From Stappia sp. (lineage in GTDB: Bacteria > Pseudomonadota > Alphaproteobacteria > Rhizobiales > Stappiaceae), in the NCBI RefSeq assembly GCF_040110915.1, contig NZ_CP157793.1, positions 4,361,001-4,425,000 on the forward strand: a stretch of 64,000 bases of DNA, written 5' to 3'. A program made the position numbers and the translations under genes. The notes beneath the pieces were generated by a model. It was given only the letters and a program-made list of their open reading frames with translations, searched no databases and was not told the DNA's origin. The stretch's first letter is position 1, and each line of letters opens with the position of its first letter. Positions 26,418 through 34,642 of the stretch are shown one piece after another.

Positions 26418-27962
26418 ATGAATGCCAACGCCATCGTCCAGAAGCTCTGGCGCCTTTGCGCGGTCCTGCGCAAGGACGGCATCACCTATCAGCAATATGT
26501 CACCGAGCTGACCTATCTGCTGTTCCTGAAGATGATGGCCGAGCGCGAGCGCGAGACCGGCATCCTGCCGAAGGGCCTGCGCTGGGCGGATCTGGTGGCG
26601 GCCGATGGGCTGGCCAAGCTGGAGCTCTACCGCCACATGCTGGTGACGCTGGGCGCGACGAGCACGCGGCTCGGCACGGACGACGCCCTGCGCCTGCCGC
26701 CGGCGGACAATGCCCCCGACGAGGAGCGCCGGCGCTATGCCGATGCCCGCCCCCTGCCGCGCATGGTGCAGGCGATCTTCGACAATGCCGCGACCTTCAT
26801 CCGCGAGCCGCAGAACCTGACCACGCTGGTGACCGCCATCGACGAGCTCGACTGGTTTTCCGAGGAGCGCGACCAGTTCGGCGATCTCTACGAGGGCCTG
26901 CTGCAGAAGAACGCGGAGGAAACCAAGCGCGGTGCTGGCCAGTACTTCACGCCGCGTCCGCTGATCGAGCTTCTGGTGCGGCTGATGAAGCCCGAGCCGG
27001 GCGAGGTGATCCAGGACCCCGCCGCCGGCACGGGCGGATTTCTGATCGCCGTCGACCGCTTCATGAAGGCGCGGACGGACGAGTATTTCGCGCTTCCCGA
27101 CGCCGGCGCTTGGCAAAAGGCCAACGCCTTTCACGGGCTGGAAAACGTGCCGGGCACGCTGCGCCTGCTCCTGATGAACCTCCACCTGCACGGGATCGAC
27201 AGCGAGCATGTCGACCTCGGCGACACGCTGGCGGACAAGGGCAAGGGGCTTGGCAAGGCCGACCTGATCCTGACCAATCCGCCCTTCGGCCCGGCGGGCG
27301 GGGCGCCGACCCGCGACGACCTGTCGGTGACGGCAACCGTCTCCTCCTATCAGTTGCCCTTCGTCGAGCACTGCATCCGGGCGCTGAAACCCGGCGGACG
27401 CGCGGCCATCGTCGTGCCGGACAACGTGCTCTTCGAGGACGGGCGCGGCAAGGCGCTCCGCCAGATGCTGATGAACTGGTGCGATCTCCACACCATCCTG
27501 CGCCTGCCCACCGGCATCTTCTATGCGCAAGGGGTGAAGACCAACGTCATCTTCCTGACCCGGGGCAAGACCGAGACCGGCAACACCGACGAGGTCTGGA
27601 TCTACGACCTGCGCGCCCAGATGCCGAAGTTCGGCAAGACAAACCAGTTGACGGAAGCCCATTTCGCGGACTTCGAGGCGGCCTTCGGGGAAAGCCCGCT
27701 CGGCCATGAGCGGGGCGCGGACCAGGGCGAGGAGGGCCGCTGGCGCTGCTTCACGCGCGAGGAGATCGCGGCACGCGGCGACAATCTGGATATCTCCTGG
27801 CTGCGCGAGGCGGATGAGGAGGCGGAAGACGGGCTGACGGAGCCCGACGACATCGCGGCAGCCATCCTGGGGCATCTCCAGGCGGCGATGGTCGAGATCG
27901 AGGGCTTGAGCGCGGAGCTGGAGGAGACGGCGGAGACGGACGCGCCGGAGGCGGCGGAATGA
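26418..27962 (+). CDS. hsdM: Type I restriction-modification methyltransferase subunit M
   Basis: This 514-aa N6-adenine DNA methyltransferase begins with an HsdM N-domain (NAIVQKLWRLCAVLRKDGI). The SAM-binding motif DPAAGTGGF is at residues 200-208, the catalytic NPPF at 287-290, and the pre-motif QYFTPRPLIELLV is present. It methylates the site chosen by HsdS, protecting host DNA. It starts 51 bp after hsdR and overlaps hsdS by 4 bp (ATGA). The acidic C-terminal region probably contacts HsdS. Confidence 0.95.
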   Translation: MNANAIVQKLWRLCAVLRKDGITYQQYVTELTYLLFLKMMAERERETGILPKGLRWADLVAADGLAKLELYRHMLVTLGATSTRLGTDDALRLPPADNAPDEERRRYADARPLPRMVQAIFDNAATFIREPQNLTTLVTAIDELDWFSEERDQFGDLYEGLLQKNAEETKRGAGQYFTPRPLIELLVRLMKPEPGEVIQDPAAGTGGFLIAVDRFMKARTDEYFALPDAGAWQKANAFHGLENVPGTLRLLLMNLHLHGIDSEHVDLGDTLADKGKGLGKADLILTNPPFGPAGGAPTRDDLSVTATVSSYQLPFVEHCIRALKPGGRAAIVVPDNVLFEDGRGKALRQMLMNWCDLHTILRLPTGIFYAQGVKTNVIFLTRGKTETGNTDEVWIYDLRAQMPKFGKTNQLTEAHFADFEAAFGESPLGHERGADQGEEGRWRCFTREEIAARGDNLDISWLREADEEAEDGLTEPDDIAAAILGHLQAAMVEIEGLSAELEETAETDAPEAAE

Positions 27963-29326
27963 GCGCAACCGCTCGCTGGGTCCTGCCGGCCACATGGTCT
28001 TGGGTTGCCATATCCGAGATTGCCGATGTGACAGGTGGCGGGACACCATCGGCAAAAGATCCAGAGAACTTCTCAGATGAAGAGGGTGTCCCGTGGATCA
28101 CCCCAGCGGATCTGACAGGTTATGACGAGCCCTACATTTCCAGAGGGAAGCGAAATCTGACTGAGAAGGGATACTTGTCGTCTTCTGCCAAGCTTCTGCC
28201 AACTGGTGCCGTGCTGTTCACTTCGAGGGCGCCAATCGGATACTGCGCAATCGCTGCCAATCCGATCGCAACAAATCAAGGCTTTAAAAGCTTGGTTCTG
28301 AGGGATTCGATATCCTCCGAGTATACGAGGCACTACCTGACGTGGTCGAAACCATTTCTTGAAACACTCGCGAGCGGCACGACCTTTCTTGAGCTCTCAG
28401 GTTCAAAGCTTCAGCAAGCGCCTTTTCCCCTCCCGCCGCTAGCCGAGCAGAAGCGGATTGTCGCCAGGCTGGACGCCTTGAGCGCCCGCTCCGCCCGCGC
28501 CCGCAAGGAGCTCGAGCGCATCGACGCCCTCGTCACCCGCTACAAGCAGGCGGTGCTCGCCAAGGCGTTCTCCGGGGAGTTGACGAAGGGTTGGCGCCAT
28601 GCACGTGGACTGCCATTTGGAGACTCATCGCCTCTTGTTGAGCTGTGTGATTCAATTGCTGACGGTGATCATCAAGCACCACCAAAGGCCACAGCAGGGG
28701 TGCCTTTCATCACAATTTCAGCAATGAATACAGGTGAAGTTGACCTCTCAAAGGCCACTCGGTTCGTTCCAAAAGAATACTATATGGCGCTCCATCAGAA
28801 CCGAAGAGCTAGACCGGGCGACGTGCTGTATTCTGTGGCTGGGTCTTATGGCATACCCGCGTTGGTGAACTTTGATCTACCTTTTGTTTTTCAGAGGCAC
28901 ATCGCAATTCTACGTCCAAAAGGGGGGCGGCTATGTTCAAGTTATCTTGCAGCGATGCTCGCTTCTCCTCAGTTGAAAGTTAGTGCGGACGAAATCGCTA
29001 CTGGTACTGCGCAGAAGACAGTTCCACTCAAGGGACTTCGCCAGTTCCGAATTCCAGCTGCACGACTTGAAGAACAAAAAGAAATCGTCCGCCGCATCGA
29101 GAGCGCCTTTGAAAAAATCGACCGGTTGGCGGGGGAGGCGAAACGGGCGCTGGCGCTGACCGACAGGCTGGACGCGGCGATCCTCGCCAGGGCCTTTCGC
29201 GGCGAGCTTGTCCCGCAGGACCCGACCGACGAACCGGCAAGCGTCCTGCTGGAGCGCATCAAGGCGGCCCGCGCCGCCGCACCCAAGCCGAAACGCGGGC
29301 GGAGGGCAACGGCGCAGACCGGGTGA
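27959..29326 (+). CDS. hsdS: Type I restriction enzyme specificity subunit
   Basis: This 455-aa protein has two target-recognition domains (about residues 8-155 and 215-365). Each is followed by a conserved helical spacer: LPPLAEQKRIVARLDAL then, near the C-terminus, EEQKEIVRRIESAFEKID. The repeated ends AVLAKAFSGEL and AILARAFRGEL show the usual internal symmetry. The recognition domains (nucleotides about 28000-28430 and 28600-29090) are clearly poorer in GC than the spacers, which fits domain exchange by recombination. The two half-sites cannot be read from sequence. It overlaps hsdM by 4 bp. Confidence 0.94.
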   Translation: MSATARWVLPATWSWVAISEIADVTGGGTPSAKDPENFSDEEGVPWITPADLTGYDEPYISRGKRNLTEKGYLSSSAKLLPTGAVLFTSRAPIGYCAIAANPIATNQGFKSLVLRDSISSEYTRHYLTWSKPFLETLASGTTFLELSGSKLQQAPFPLPPLAEQKRIVARLDALSARSARARKELERIDALVTRYKQAVLAKAFSGELTKGWRHARGLPFGDSSPLVELCDSIADGDHQAPPKATAGVPFITISAMNTGEVDLSKATRFVPKEYYMALHQNRRARPGDVLYSVAGSYGIPALVNFDLPFVFQRHIAILRPKGGRLCSSYLAAMLASPQLKVSADEIATGTAQKTVPLKGLRQFRIPAARLEEQKEIVRRIESAFEKIDRLAGEAKRALALTDRLDAAILARAFRGELVPQDPTDEPASVLLERIKAARAAAPKPKRGRRATAQTG

Positions 29327-29343
29327 GGCAGAGAGGATCATGA

Positions 29344-30354
29344 ATGGCAGGGGAAAACCGTTTGCCGGGGGTCGCGTTCGACGGGGCCCCGCCGGTCATC
29401 TGGCTGACATCGGCCTGGGGCTTCGACCCGCAGTATTGGGGCTATCTCGGCTTCACGAAGGAGAGTGACCGCGCGTGGTTCCTGAAGGAGGCTGGAGAGA
29501 ATCCGCTCGTTGCGATCTATGTATCCGACAACGCGAAGGCGCCTGAACCCCTGCGCGGCAGGTTGGCGGGCATTTTGCGCCTTGGGTCGCAACTCGGCAC
29601 GAACGGCGACTTCATGCCAAAGGATCTCTATCAACGCGTCTCGTCGGACCCGGACACGGGAAACCGGTGGACCCATGCCGTACAAGCCTTGCAGGCCTGG
29701 AAGGTTCTGCCGGGCCACGAGCCACCCATCACCGAGCTTGCCCCGCTGACGCTTGGCCCCTCGACAGGCAAGGGCAACAACCGGCAGACGATTGGCCGGC
29801 GTGGTCGGCGCATGGAACCCGACGAAGCCCGCAAGCTGCTCGACCTGCCCGTCGTCGAGGTTCCCGTTTATGGTGGCCGGCGCACGGAGGACACCGAGCC
29901 GGCGCCGCTTTCCGCCAAGCTCGCGACCAGCCGGGCGGTTGCCCGGTCAACCAGTCCCTACACGGTCGACGAGGACGACAGTCCGAAACACCTCTACATC
30001 CTGCGGCTCAACGGACATCTCCCCCATTTCCTCGGCCGCGCGGACGCAGAGCTTGCCGGTCTCATGGTCGCCAAGGTGGGCTACTCGAAGGCGCCAGACC
30101 TGCGCTGCCACGCCTTCAACCGCGCAATGCCGGCCTGCGCCTTTCGCTGGGAGGTGTGGAAGACAGAGCCCGGAGATCCGCCCCATGCCGACTGGAGCGT
30201 CGCCCAGGCCGGCGAAGAGGCGATGAAACAGCGTCTTGAGGAATTGCAGGCGGAGCCGCTGGGCGGAGAGTTCTATCTCGCAAGCGAAGCCTCCTTGCTC
30301 GCCGCATGGCGGGCCGGCCAGGCTGCCGCCAAGACCGCTGCCAAGGAAGGGTGA
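29344..30354 (+). CDS. Unknown two-part protein with a GIY-YIG-like (T5orf172-type) C-terminus
   Basis: I recognise no named family for this 336-aa protein as a whole. Residues about 1-120 (PPVIWLTSAWGFDPQYWGYL onward) form a compact aromatic-rich domain, faintly like EVE/PUA-type modified-base readers, but that is weak. A Pro/Arg-rich linker spans about 130-205. Residues about 215-325 resemble the GIY-YIG superfamily: LYIL at 217-220, AKVGYSKAPDLR at 243-254 with Arg254, a Glu pair at 291-292, and GGEFYL. It lies 17 bp after hsdS and 12 bp before mrr with a good AGAGGA site, so it belongs to the restriction operon. A nuclease role is inference. Confidence 0.6.
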   Translation: MAGENRLPGVAFDGAPPVIWLTSAWGFDPQYWGYLGFTKESDRAWFLKEAGENPLVAIYVSDNAKAPEPLRGRLAGILRLGSQLGTNGDFMPKDLYQRVSSDPDTGNRWTHAVQALQAWKVLPGHEPPITELAPLTLGPSTGKGNNRQTIGRRGRRMEPDEARKLLDLPVVEVPVYGGRRTEDTEPAPLSAKLATSRAVARSTSPYTVDEDDSPKHLYILRLNGHLPHFLGRADAELAGLMVAKVGYSKAPDLRCHAFNRAMPACAFRWEVWKTEPGDPPHADWSVAQAGEEAMKQRLEELQAEPLGGEFYLASEASLLAAWRAGQAAAKTAAKEG

Positions 30355-30366
30355 GGATGTGACCGG

Positions 30367-31302
30367 ATGACCATCCCCGACTATCAGACGCTGATGCTCC
30401 CGATCCTCCGGCTCGCCGCCGAGGGCGATATGCGCGTGCCGGAGGCTGCTGAAAGGATCGCCGACCAATTCGGTCTCGACGAGGCGGAGCGGGAGGAGAT
30501 GCTGCCGAGCGGTCGACAGCGCGTGCTGCACAACCGCATCCACTGGGCGAAGTTCTACATGACCCGCGCGGGGCTGATCGACACCCCGAGACGCGGCGTC
30601 TTCACGGCCAGCGACGAAGGCCGGGCGCTGCTTGCCAATCCGCCGGCAACGCTTGACACGCGCTTCCTACAGACCATTCCCGCCTTCGCCGAGTTCTACG
30701 CGACGAACTCCAGCAGCCGGCCCCGAGGCGACGGCGAGACGACCGACGCGGCGGCCGTGCCGACCCGGGAGACCAGCGCCACGCCGGAAGAGCAGATCGA
30801 GGCGGCCTTTCGCACGCTCAATGCGGCGCTGGAAGCCGATCTTCTCGAGCGCATCGCCCAGAACAGCCCGGCCTTCTTCGAGAAGCTGATCGCCGATCTG
30901 CTGGTGGCCATGGGCTATGGCGGCTCGCATCGCTCCGCCGCCCGGCAGCTCGGCCGCTCCGGCGATGGCGGCATCGACGGGGTGATCGACGAGGACCGGC
31001 TTGGTCTCGACCGCATCTATGTGCAGGCCAAGCGCTACGCGTCCGACAACACCATCGGGCGACCGGCGGTGCAAGGCTTTGTCGGCTCCCTCGTCGGCTT
31101 CGGCGCGACGAAGGGCGTCTTCGTGACGACCTCGGCCTTCACCGCTCAGGCGGTCGATTATGCTCGCAACCTGCCCCAACGCGTGATCCTGATCGACGGA
31201 CGCCGGCTCGCGGCGCTGATGATCGAGCACGGCGTCGGCGTGCGCACGCAGCGCAGCCTCGCCCTGCAGCGGCTCGATGAGGACTTCTTCTCCGAGGACT
31301 GA
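30367..31302 (+). CDS. mrr: Mrr-type restriction endonuclease
   Basis: This 311-aa protein has an N-terminal winged-helix Mrr domain (about 1-100, including NRIHWAKFYMTRAGLID) and a C-terminal PD-(D/E)xK catalytic domain (about 155-300). The catalytic pattern is GDGGIDG with Asp204 and VQAKRY with Gln220 and Lys222, the Mrr variant of the motif. Family members cut methylated or otherwise foreign DNA. It is the last gene of the hsd operon, 12 bp after the GIY-YIG-like gene. Co-expression with a methylating type I system implies its target differs from the HsdM mark. Confidence 0.9.
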   Translation: MTIPDYQTLMLPILRLAAEGDMRVPEAAERIADQFGLDEAEREEMLPSGRQRVLHNRIHWAKFYMTRAGLIDTPRRGVFTASDEGRALLANPPATLDTRFLQTIPAFAEFYATNSSSRPRGDGETTDAAAVPTRETSATPEEQIEAAFRTLNAALEADLLERIAQNSPAFFEKLIADLLVAMGYGGSHRSAARQLGRSGDGGIDGVIDEDRLGLDRIYVQAKRYASDNTIGRPAVQGFVGSLVGFGATKGVFVTTSAFTAQAVDYARNLPQRVILIDGRRLAALMIEHGVGVRTQRSLALQRLDEDFFSED

Positions 31303-31787
31303 CCCCGGAATGTTTGCCGCAAAAATCCGAGCGGCCGATCTGATCACCGGCTCGCGCGGTTTCCCCCGGGTGGGGGTAGCGAGCAGCTGTAAGGGCCCGC
31401 CTCGGGCCTCATGGGCGCCGGATCATCCCTCGGCAGCCCGTCCGGCCTTGGCTGATCGCCTCGGTGGCAGAAGACCTCTTGTCGCCGCTGGTCAGACACC
31501 GGGGCCGTCGGCATCTGGGATGCCCAAGCAGGGCGCAAGATGCTGTGGCTCGCCGCCGACTTTGCCCCTCCATCTCGTAGTTGCATCATAGACACCCGAA
31601 CGGTCTTCGCAGACCTGATAGGTTGCGAAGAAGACATAAGAGCGGCCTTGCTCCTGTGTCGTCCGCCAGCGGCTGCAGTCCGTAGCTCTGGCCCATCATC
31701 CCCAACCACATCCCCTGTCCCGTCCATCCCGTCCGTGGCCTCTTTCGCCGCGTTCGGGAGTCGTGCGGGCAACCGAGAAGGAACCAC
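31303..31787. other. Intergenic region inside the island
   Basis: I see no convincing gene in these 485 bp. The short open frames lack codon bias and ribosome-binding sites. The region probably holds the end of the restriction transcript and the promoter of the ParB-like gene, whose GAAGGAACC site lies at the right edge. Confidence 0.5.
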
Positions 31788-32639
31788 ATGATCGAACCAA
31801 CCGATAGCCCACCACCACCCGCCACGCCCGAGGCACTGGACGATGCCCATGATTTCGCGGAGGCGGTTCGCCTGCTCTCCGGGCTTGCCGCGACACCCGG
31901 ACGCAAGGACCGGCCGGAGCGGCTGAGGCTCGACGCGATCACCCTGCTGCCCGTGGCGTTCAATGTGCGCTGCGAGGAGAGCCTCGCCGAACACCACCTC
32001 ACGACCCTGTCGAAGCTGCTGAAGTCCACCGAGGACCTCGACCCGGTGACCCTCATGGTCGTCGGTAGCCACTTCATCCTGATCGACGGACATCACCGGC
32101 ACGAGGCCTATCAGCGCTCCCCGGACCGGCAGGACATCCCCGTGCGCTACTTCGAGGGCTCGCCCGAGGAGGCCGTTCTCGAGGCCGCCCGGGCCAACAC
32201 GCGGGCCGTCCTGCCGATGGACAACCGGCAGCGTCAGGACCTCGCATGGCGCCTCACGCTCTGCGGGCTCTACTCCAAGCGTCAGATCGCAGAGGCTTCG
32301 GGCGTCTCCGAGCGGCAGGTCGGGATCATGCGGAAAGTGATCCAGACCCTGGGTGAGCAGGCCCACGAGTTCACCCGATGGTGGCAGGCACGCCGAGCGG
32401 CCGATGGCAAGCGCAATGAGGATATGAGCGAGGAGGATCGCGAGATGTGGATCGAGGAGCAGGCCCAGGCCTATGCGGACCGGATGGCCAAGGAATTCAG
32501 CACCAAGTTGGCCCGAAACCCGGAGATCGCCGCACGGGCGCTTGAGCACTACTTCGGGCGCAAGCTCCCGGATCTGCTGAGGGAACTGCTCGACCGAACG
32601 GGCGAGGTGCTGGACGACGACGAAGAGGACGAGTTCTGA
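31788..32639 (+). CDS. ParB/sulfiredoxin-like domain protein
   Basis: This 283-aa protein has a ParB/Srx-type N-terminal domain (about residues 45-145) with the core LIDGHHRHEAYQR, where true partition ParBs have a GERR box. A helix-turn-helix (KRQIAEASGVSERQVG) lies at about 165-180, followed by a long charged helical tail ending in DDDEEDEF. No ParA partner is present, so plasmid-type partition is unlikely. ParB-like proteins of this kind occur in mobile elements as DNA-binding or nucleotide-dependent regulators. The function here is unknown. A GAAGGA site precedes the ATG. Confidence 0.7.
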   Translation: MIEPTDSPPPPATPEALDDAHDFAEAVRLLSGLAATPGRKDRPERLRLDAITLLPVAFNVRCEESLAEHHLTTLSKLLKSTEDLDPVTLMVVGSHFILIDGHHRHEAYQRSPDRQDIPVRYFEGSPEEAVLEAARANTRAVLPMDNRQRQDLAWRLTLCGLYSKRQIAEASGVSERQVGIMRKVIQTLGEQAHEFTRWWQARRAADGKRNEDMSEEDREMWIEEQAQAYADRMAKEFSTKLARNPEIAARALEHYFGRKLPDLLRELLDRTGEVLDDDEEDEF

Positions 32640-32796
32640 GGCCACATTCGCCGTCGGTCAGGCGTCCCTGACGCGGCCTGAGCAGGCAAACCTTAGGCCA
32701 GGCATTTTGCCTACCTCGCACCTCTGCCAGCGGCTCGGCTCCCTTCAGGACCGGGCCGTTTTCATTCCGCTTCCCACACAACATAGGAGACACCCA

Positions 32797-33192
32797 ATGA
32801 CCCTTATCCTGATCCATACCATCCGTCTCGCTGGCCGCATGGTCCGTTTCTTCAGCACCATGACCGAGTTCGGTGTTGGCGACGTGCTGGTCTCGACAAC
32901 CGATCTTCGCGAGGCGGTCACGCGAGCCTCGCAGATGGTTCCACAGTTGGTGAAACTGCAAGAGCGCTACACCGGTGTCCGTGAACGCCTCATGCCGACA
33001 GTGAACGGTCCCGAGTCCGTGGCCCATGTTGGCGACATCGTCACCCTGGCCGGTCGCCTTCGTGCCTCCGGCTTCATCGACGACGAGCAGTTCATCCAGC
33101 TACAGCGGGCCTCGTTCGAAGCGGCAAGAAAGGCCTATGACCTAGAGCAGTCTCTCGACGAAGCCGAGGAAAGCGAGAGCGACCTCGCGTGA
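32797..33192 (+). CDS. Small protein of unknown function
   Basis: This 131-aa protein matches no family I know. The N-terminus (LILIHTIRLAGRMVRFF) is moderately hydrophobic and amphipathic. The rest is predicted helical, with RASQMVPQLVKLQERYTGVR, and an acidic end (DEAEESESDLA). The ATG at 32797 follows TAGGAGA; the longer frame upstream lacks such a site. It lies between the ParB-like gene and rnhA and is followed by a hairpin, so it may be a short transcript of its own. Confidence 0.6.
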   Translation: MTLILIHTIRLAGRMVRFFSTMTEFGVGDVLVSTTDLREAVTRASQMVPQLVKLQERYTGVRERLMPTVNGPESVAHVGDIVTLAGRLRASGFIDDEQFIQLQRASFEAARKAYDLEQSLDEAEESESDLA

Positions 33193-33199
33193 GGCTACA

Positions 33200-33229
33200 G
33201 CGGGTCGGGGATATCCCGGCCCGCCTTTC
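33200..33229 (+). terminator. Hairpin between the small unknown gene and rnhA
   Basis: A 10-bp stem with one G-U pair (33200-33209 with 33215-33224) and a 5-nt loop is followed by CTTT. It ends just before the rnhA start and lies over its ribosome-binding region, so it might also affect rnhA translation. Confidence 0.45.
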
Positions 33230-33234
33230 ATCCG

Positions 33235-33705
33235 ATGACGATGCACGACAACACGAACGAACCATGTCGCGTCCTGATCCACACGGACGGGGCCTGCTCG
33301 GGCAATCCCGGCCCCGGCGGCTATGGCGCGATCCTCACCAACGCCACCAAGACCCTCGAGATCTCGGGTGGCCACCCCGACACCACCAGCAACCGCATGG
33401 AACTGATGGCCGCGATCAAGGCGCTGGAGGCGCTCAAGAGGCCGACCTCCGTCCGGCTTGTGTCCGACAGCAGATATGTCGTTAGCGGCGTAACGCGGTG
33501 GCTTCCGGGCTGGAAGGCTCGCAACTGGAAGAACGTGAAGAACGTCGACCTCTGGCAACGCCTCGAGACCGCGATGGTCGGCCACGAGATCACATGGCAA
33601 TGGGTGCGCGGCCACAGCGGGCACGATCTGAACGAACGGGCGGACCGGCTGGCCAAGGCCGGCCTGAAGCGCCAGACGGAGGAGCGGCAGACCCGGCGCC
33701 ATTGA
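33235..33705 (+). CDS. rnhA: Ribonuclease HI
   Basis: This 156-aa RNase HI cuts RNA in RNA-DNA hybrids. All four acidic catalytic residues are in place: the Asp of HTDGACSGNPGPGG, the Glu of NRMELMAAI, the Asp of VSDSRYV and the late Asp of NERADRLAK. The basic protrusion (WKARNWKNVKN) of the E. coli-type enzyme is also present. This copy is inside the island, so it probably duplicates a chromosomal gene. Why a restriction island carries it is unclear; R-loop removal during element replication is one idea. Confidence 0.95.
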   Translation: MTMHDNTNEPCRVLIHTDGACSGNPGPGGYGAILTNATKTLEISGGHPDTTSNRMELMAAIKALEALKRPTSVRLVSDSRYVVSGVTRWLPGWKARNWKNVKNVDLWQRLETAMVGHEITWQWVRGHSGHDLNERADRLAKAGLKRQTEERQTRRH

Positions 33706-33824
33706 TCCACCCTCCACACAGAATACGGCAAGGGCGTCCTCGCGATGCCCTTGCCCGGCGCCGAGCTTCCAACGTTCGGCAGGCGGTCATCATCGTATAC
33801 ATGCGTGACCGCTTCGGGGACGGC

Positions 33825-33888
33825 TTGACAGGCTGGTCATTTTCCGTTCACAAACTAAAGGTCACGAACATCTAGCTATTGGTGAACG
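33825..33888 (+). promoter_or_regulatory. Possible promoter and recombination site before the resolvase
   Basis: A consensus TTGACA (33825-33830) precedes an AT-rich stretch. CGTTCAC (33845-33851) and GTGAACG (33882-33888) form a 7-bp inverted repeat ending 3 bp before the resolvase ATG. Small resolvases often bind inverted repeats just upstream of their own gene. No clear -10 is visible. Confidence 0.35.
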
Positions 33889-33891
33889 ATC

Positions 33892-34470
33892 ATGGCGCTT
33901 GTCGGATATGCCCGCGTCTCCTCGGTCGGACAGTCGCTCGAGGTGCAGGAGGCCAAGCTCGTGTCGGCCGGCTGCGAGGAGATCTTCAAGGAGAAGCGCT
34001 CCGGCCTCGATGCCGAGCGGCCAAAGCTTGCCGAGTGCCTGCGCTATCTCCGCAAGGGAGACACGTTGGTGATCTCCCGGATCGACCGTCTGGCCCGCTC
34101 AGCCGAGCACCTCCTGTCCCTCGTCGGGGACCTTGAGGCGAAGGGCGTCACGCTCAAGGTGCTCGACCAGAGCATCGACACGAGCAATGCGGCGGGACGG
34201 GCCTTCCTCGGGATGCTCGCGGTGTTCGCCCAGTTCGAGACCGACATCCGGCGGGAACGCCAGATGGACGGCATCGCCAGGGCCAAGGAGAAGGGCGTGA
34301 AGTTCGGACGCAAGCCCGCCCTGAACCCCGATCAGCAGGCAGAGGCCAACCGGCTTCGGGCCGAGGGCTGGTCCCTCCAGCAGATCGCACGGCACCTCAA
34401 GGTCTCCAAAGGGCTCGTCCACAAGGTCACCAGCGCGGCCGGCGCCGGTGATCGGGCGCCCGCGTCCTGA
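33892..34470 (+). CDS. Small serine recombinase (resolvase/invertase family)
   Basis: This 192-aa protein has the catalytic motif GYARVSSVGQS with the nucleophilic Ser at about residue 10. The Arg-rich active-site stretch ISRIDRLARSAEHL, the long E-helix region and a C-terminal helix-turn-helix (SLQQIARHLKVSKGLVHKV) are also present. It is the Tn3-resolvase/Hin size class, which acts on short inverted-repeat sites. With no transposase nearby, it may resolve element dimers or invert a segment. An inverted repeat lies immediately upstream. Confidence 0.9.
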   Translation: MALVGYARVSSVGQSLEVQEAKLVSAGCEEIFKEKRSGLDAERPKLAECLRYLRKGDTLVISRIDRLARSAEHLLSLVGDLEAKGVTLKVLDQSIDTSNAAGRAFLGMLAVFAQFETDIRRERQMDGIARAKEKGVKFGRKPALNPDQQAEANRLRAEGWSLQQIARHLKVSKGLVHKVTSAAGAGDRAPAS

Positions 34471-34642
34471 TCAATGTTGTTTGCTGTGGCGGCTCGAGGG
34501 GTCGTGCAAGGCCCCATCGCCGATAGGGGCGCCCGGGGAACCACGAGCGGGCCGCCCTGTGTAATCCCTAGGCTGTGCAATTTAGATAGCTGAGGCGTGC
34601 CGCCGACCGGGCCCAAGGCCGATTGCCAAACGGCTCGTCGGG

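Noticed and set aside
22896..28055. A 1719-codon minus-strand open frame across hsdR and hsdM
   Set aside because: It mirrors two genes with full motif sets and shows no domain of its own.
31277..31591. A 104-codon frame after mrr
   Set aside because: It overlaps the mrr end in another frame, has no ribosome-binding site and reads as low-complexity residues.
31788..32639. A plasmid partition ParB
   Set aside because: There is no ParA and the GERR box is replaced by DGHHR, so classical partition is not supported.
34511..34530. Hairpin between the resolvase and integrase as a terminator
   Set aside because: The stem contains a bulge and no T-run follows in either direction.
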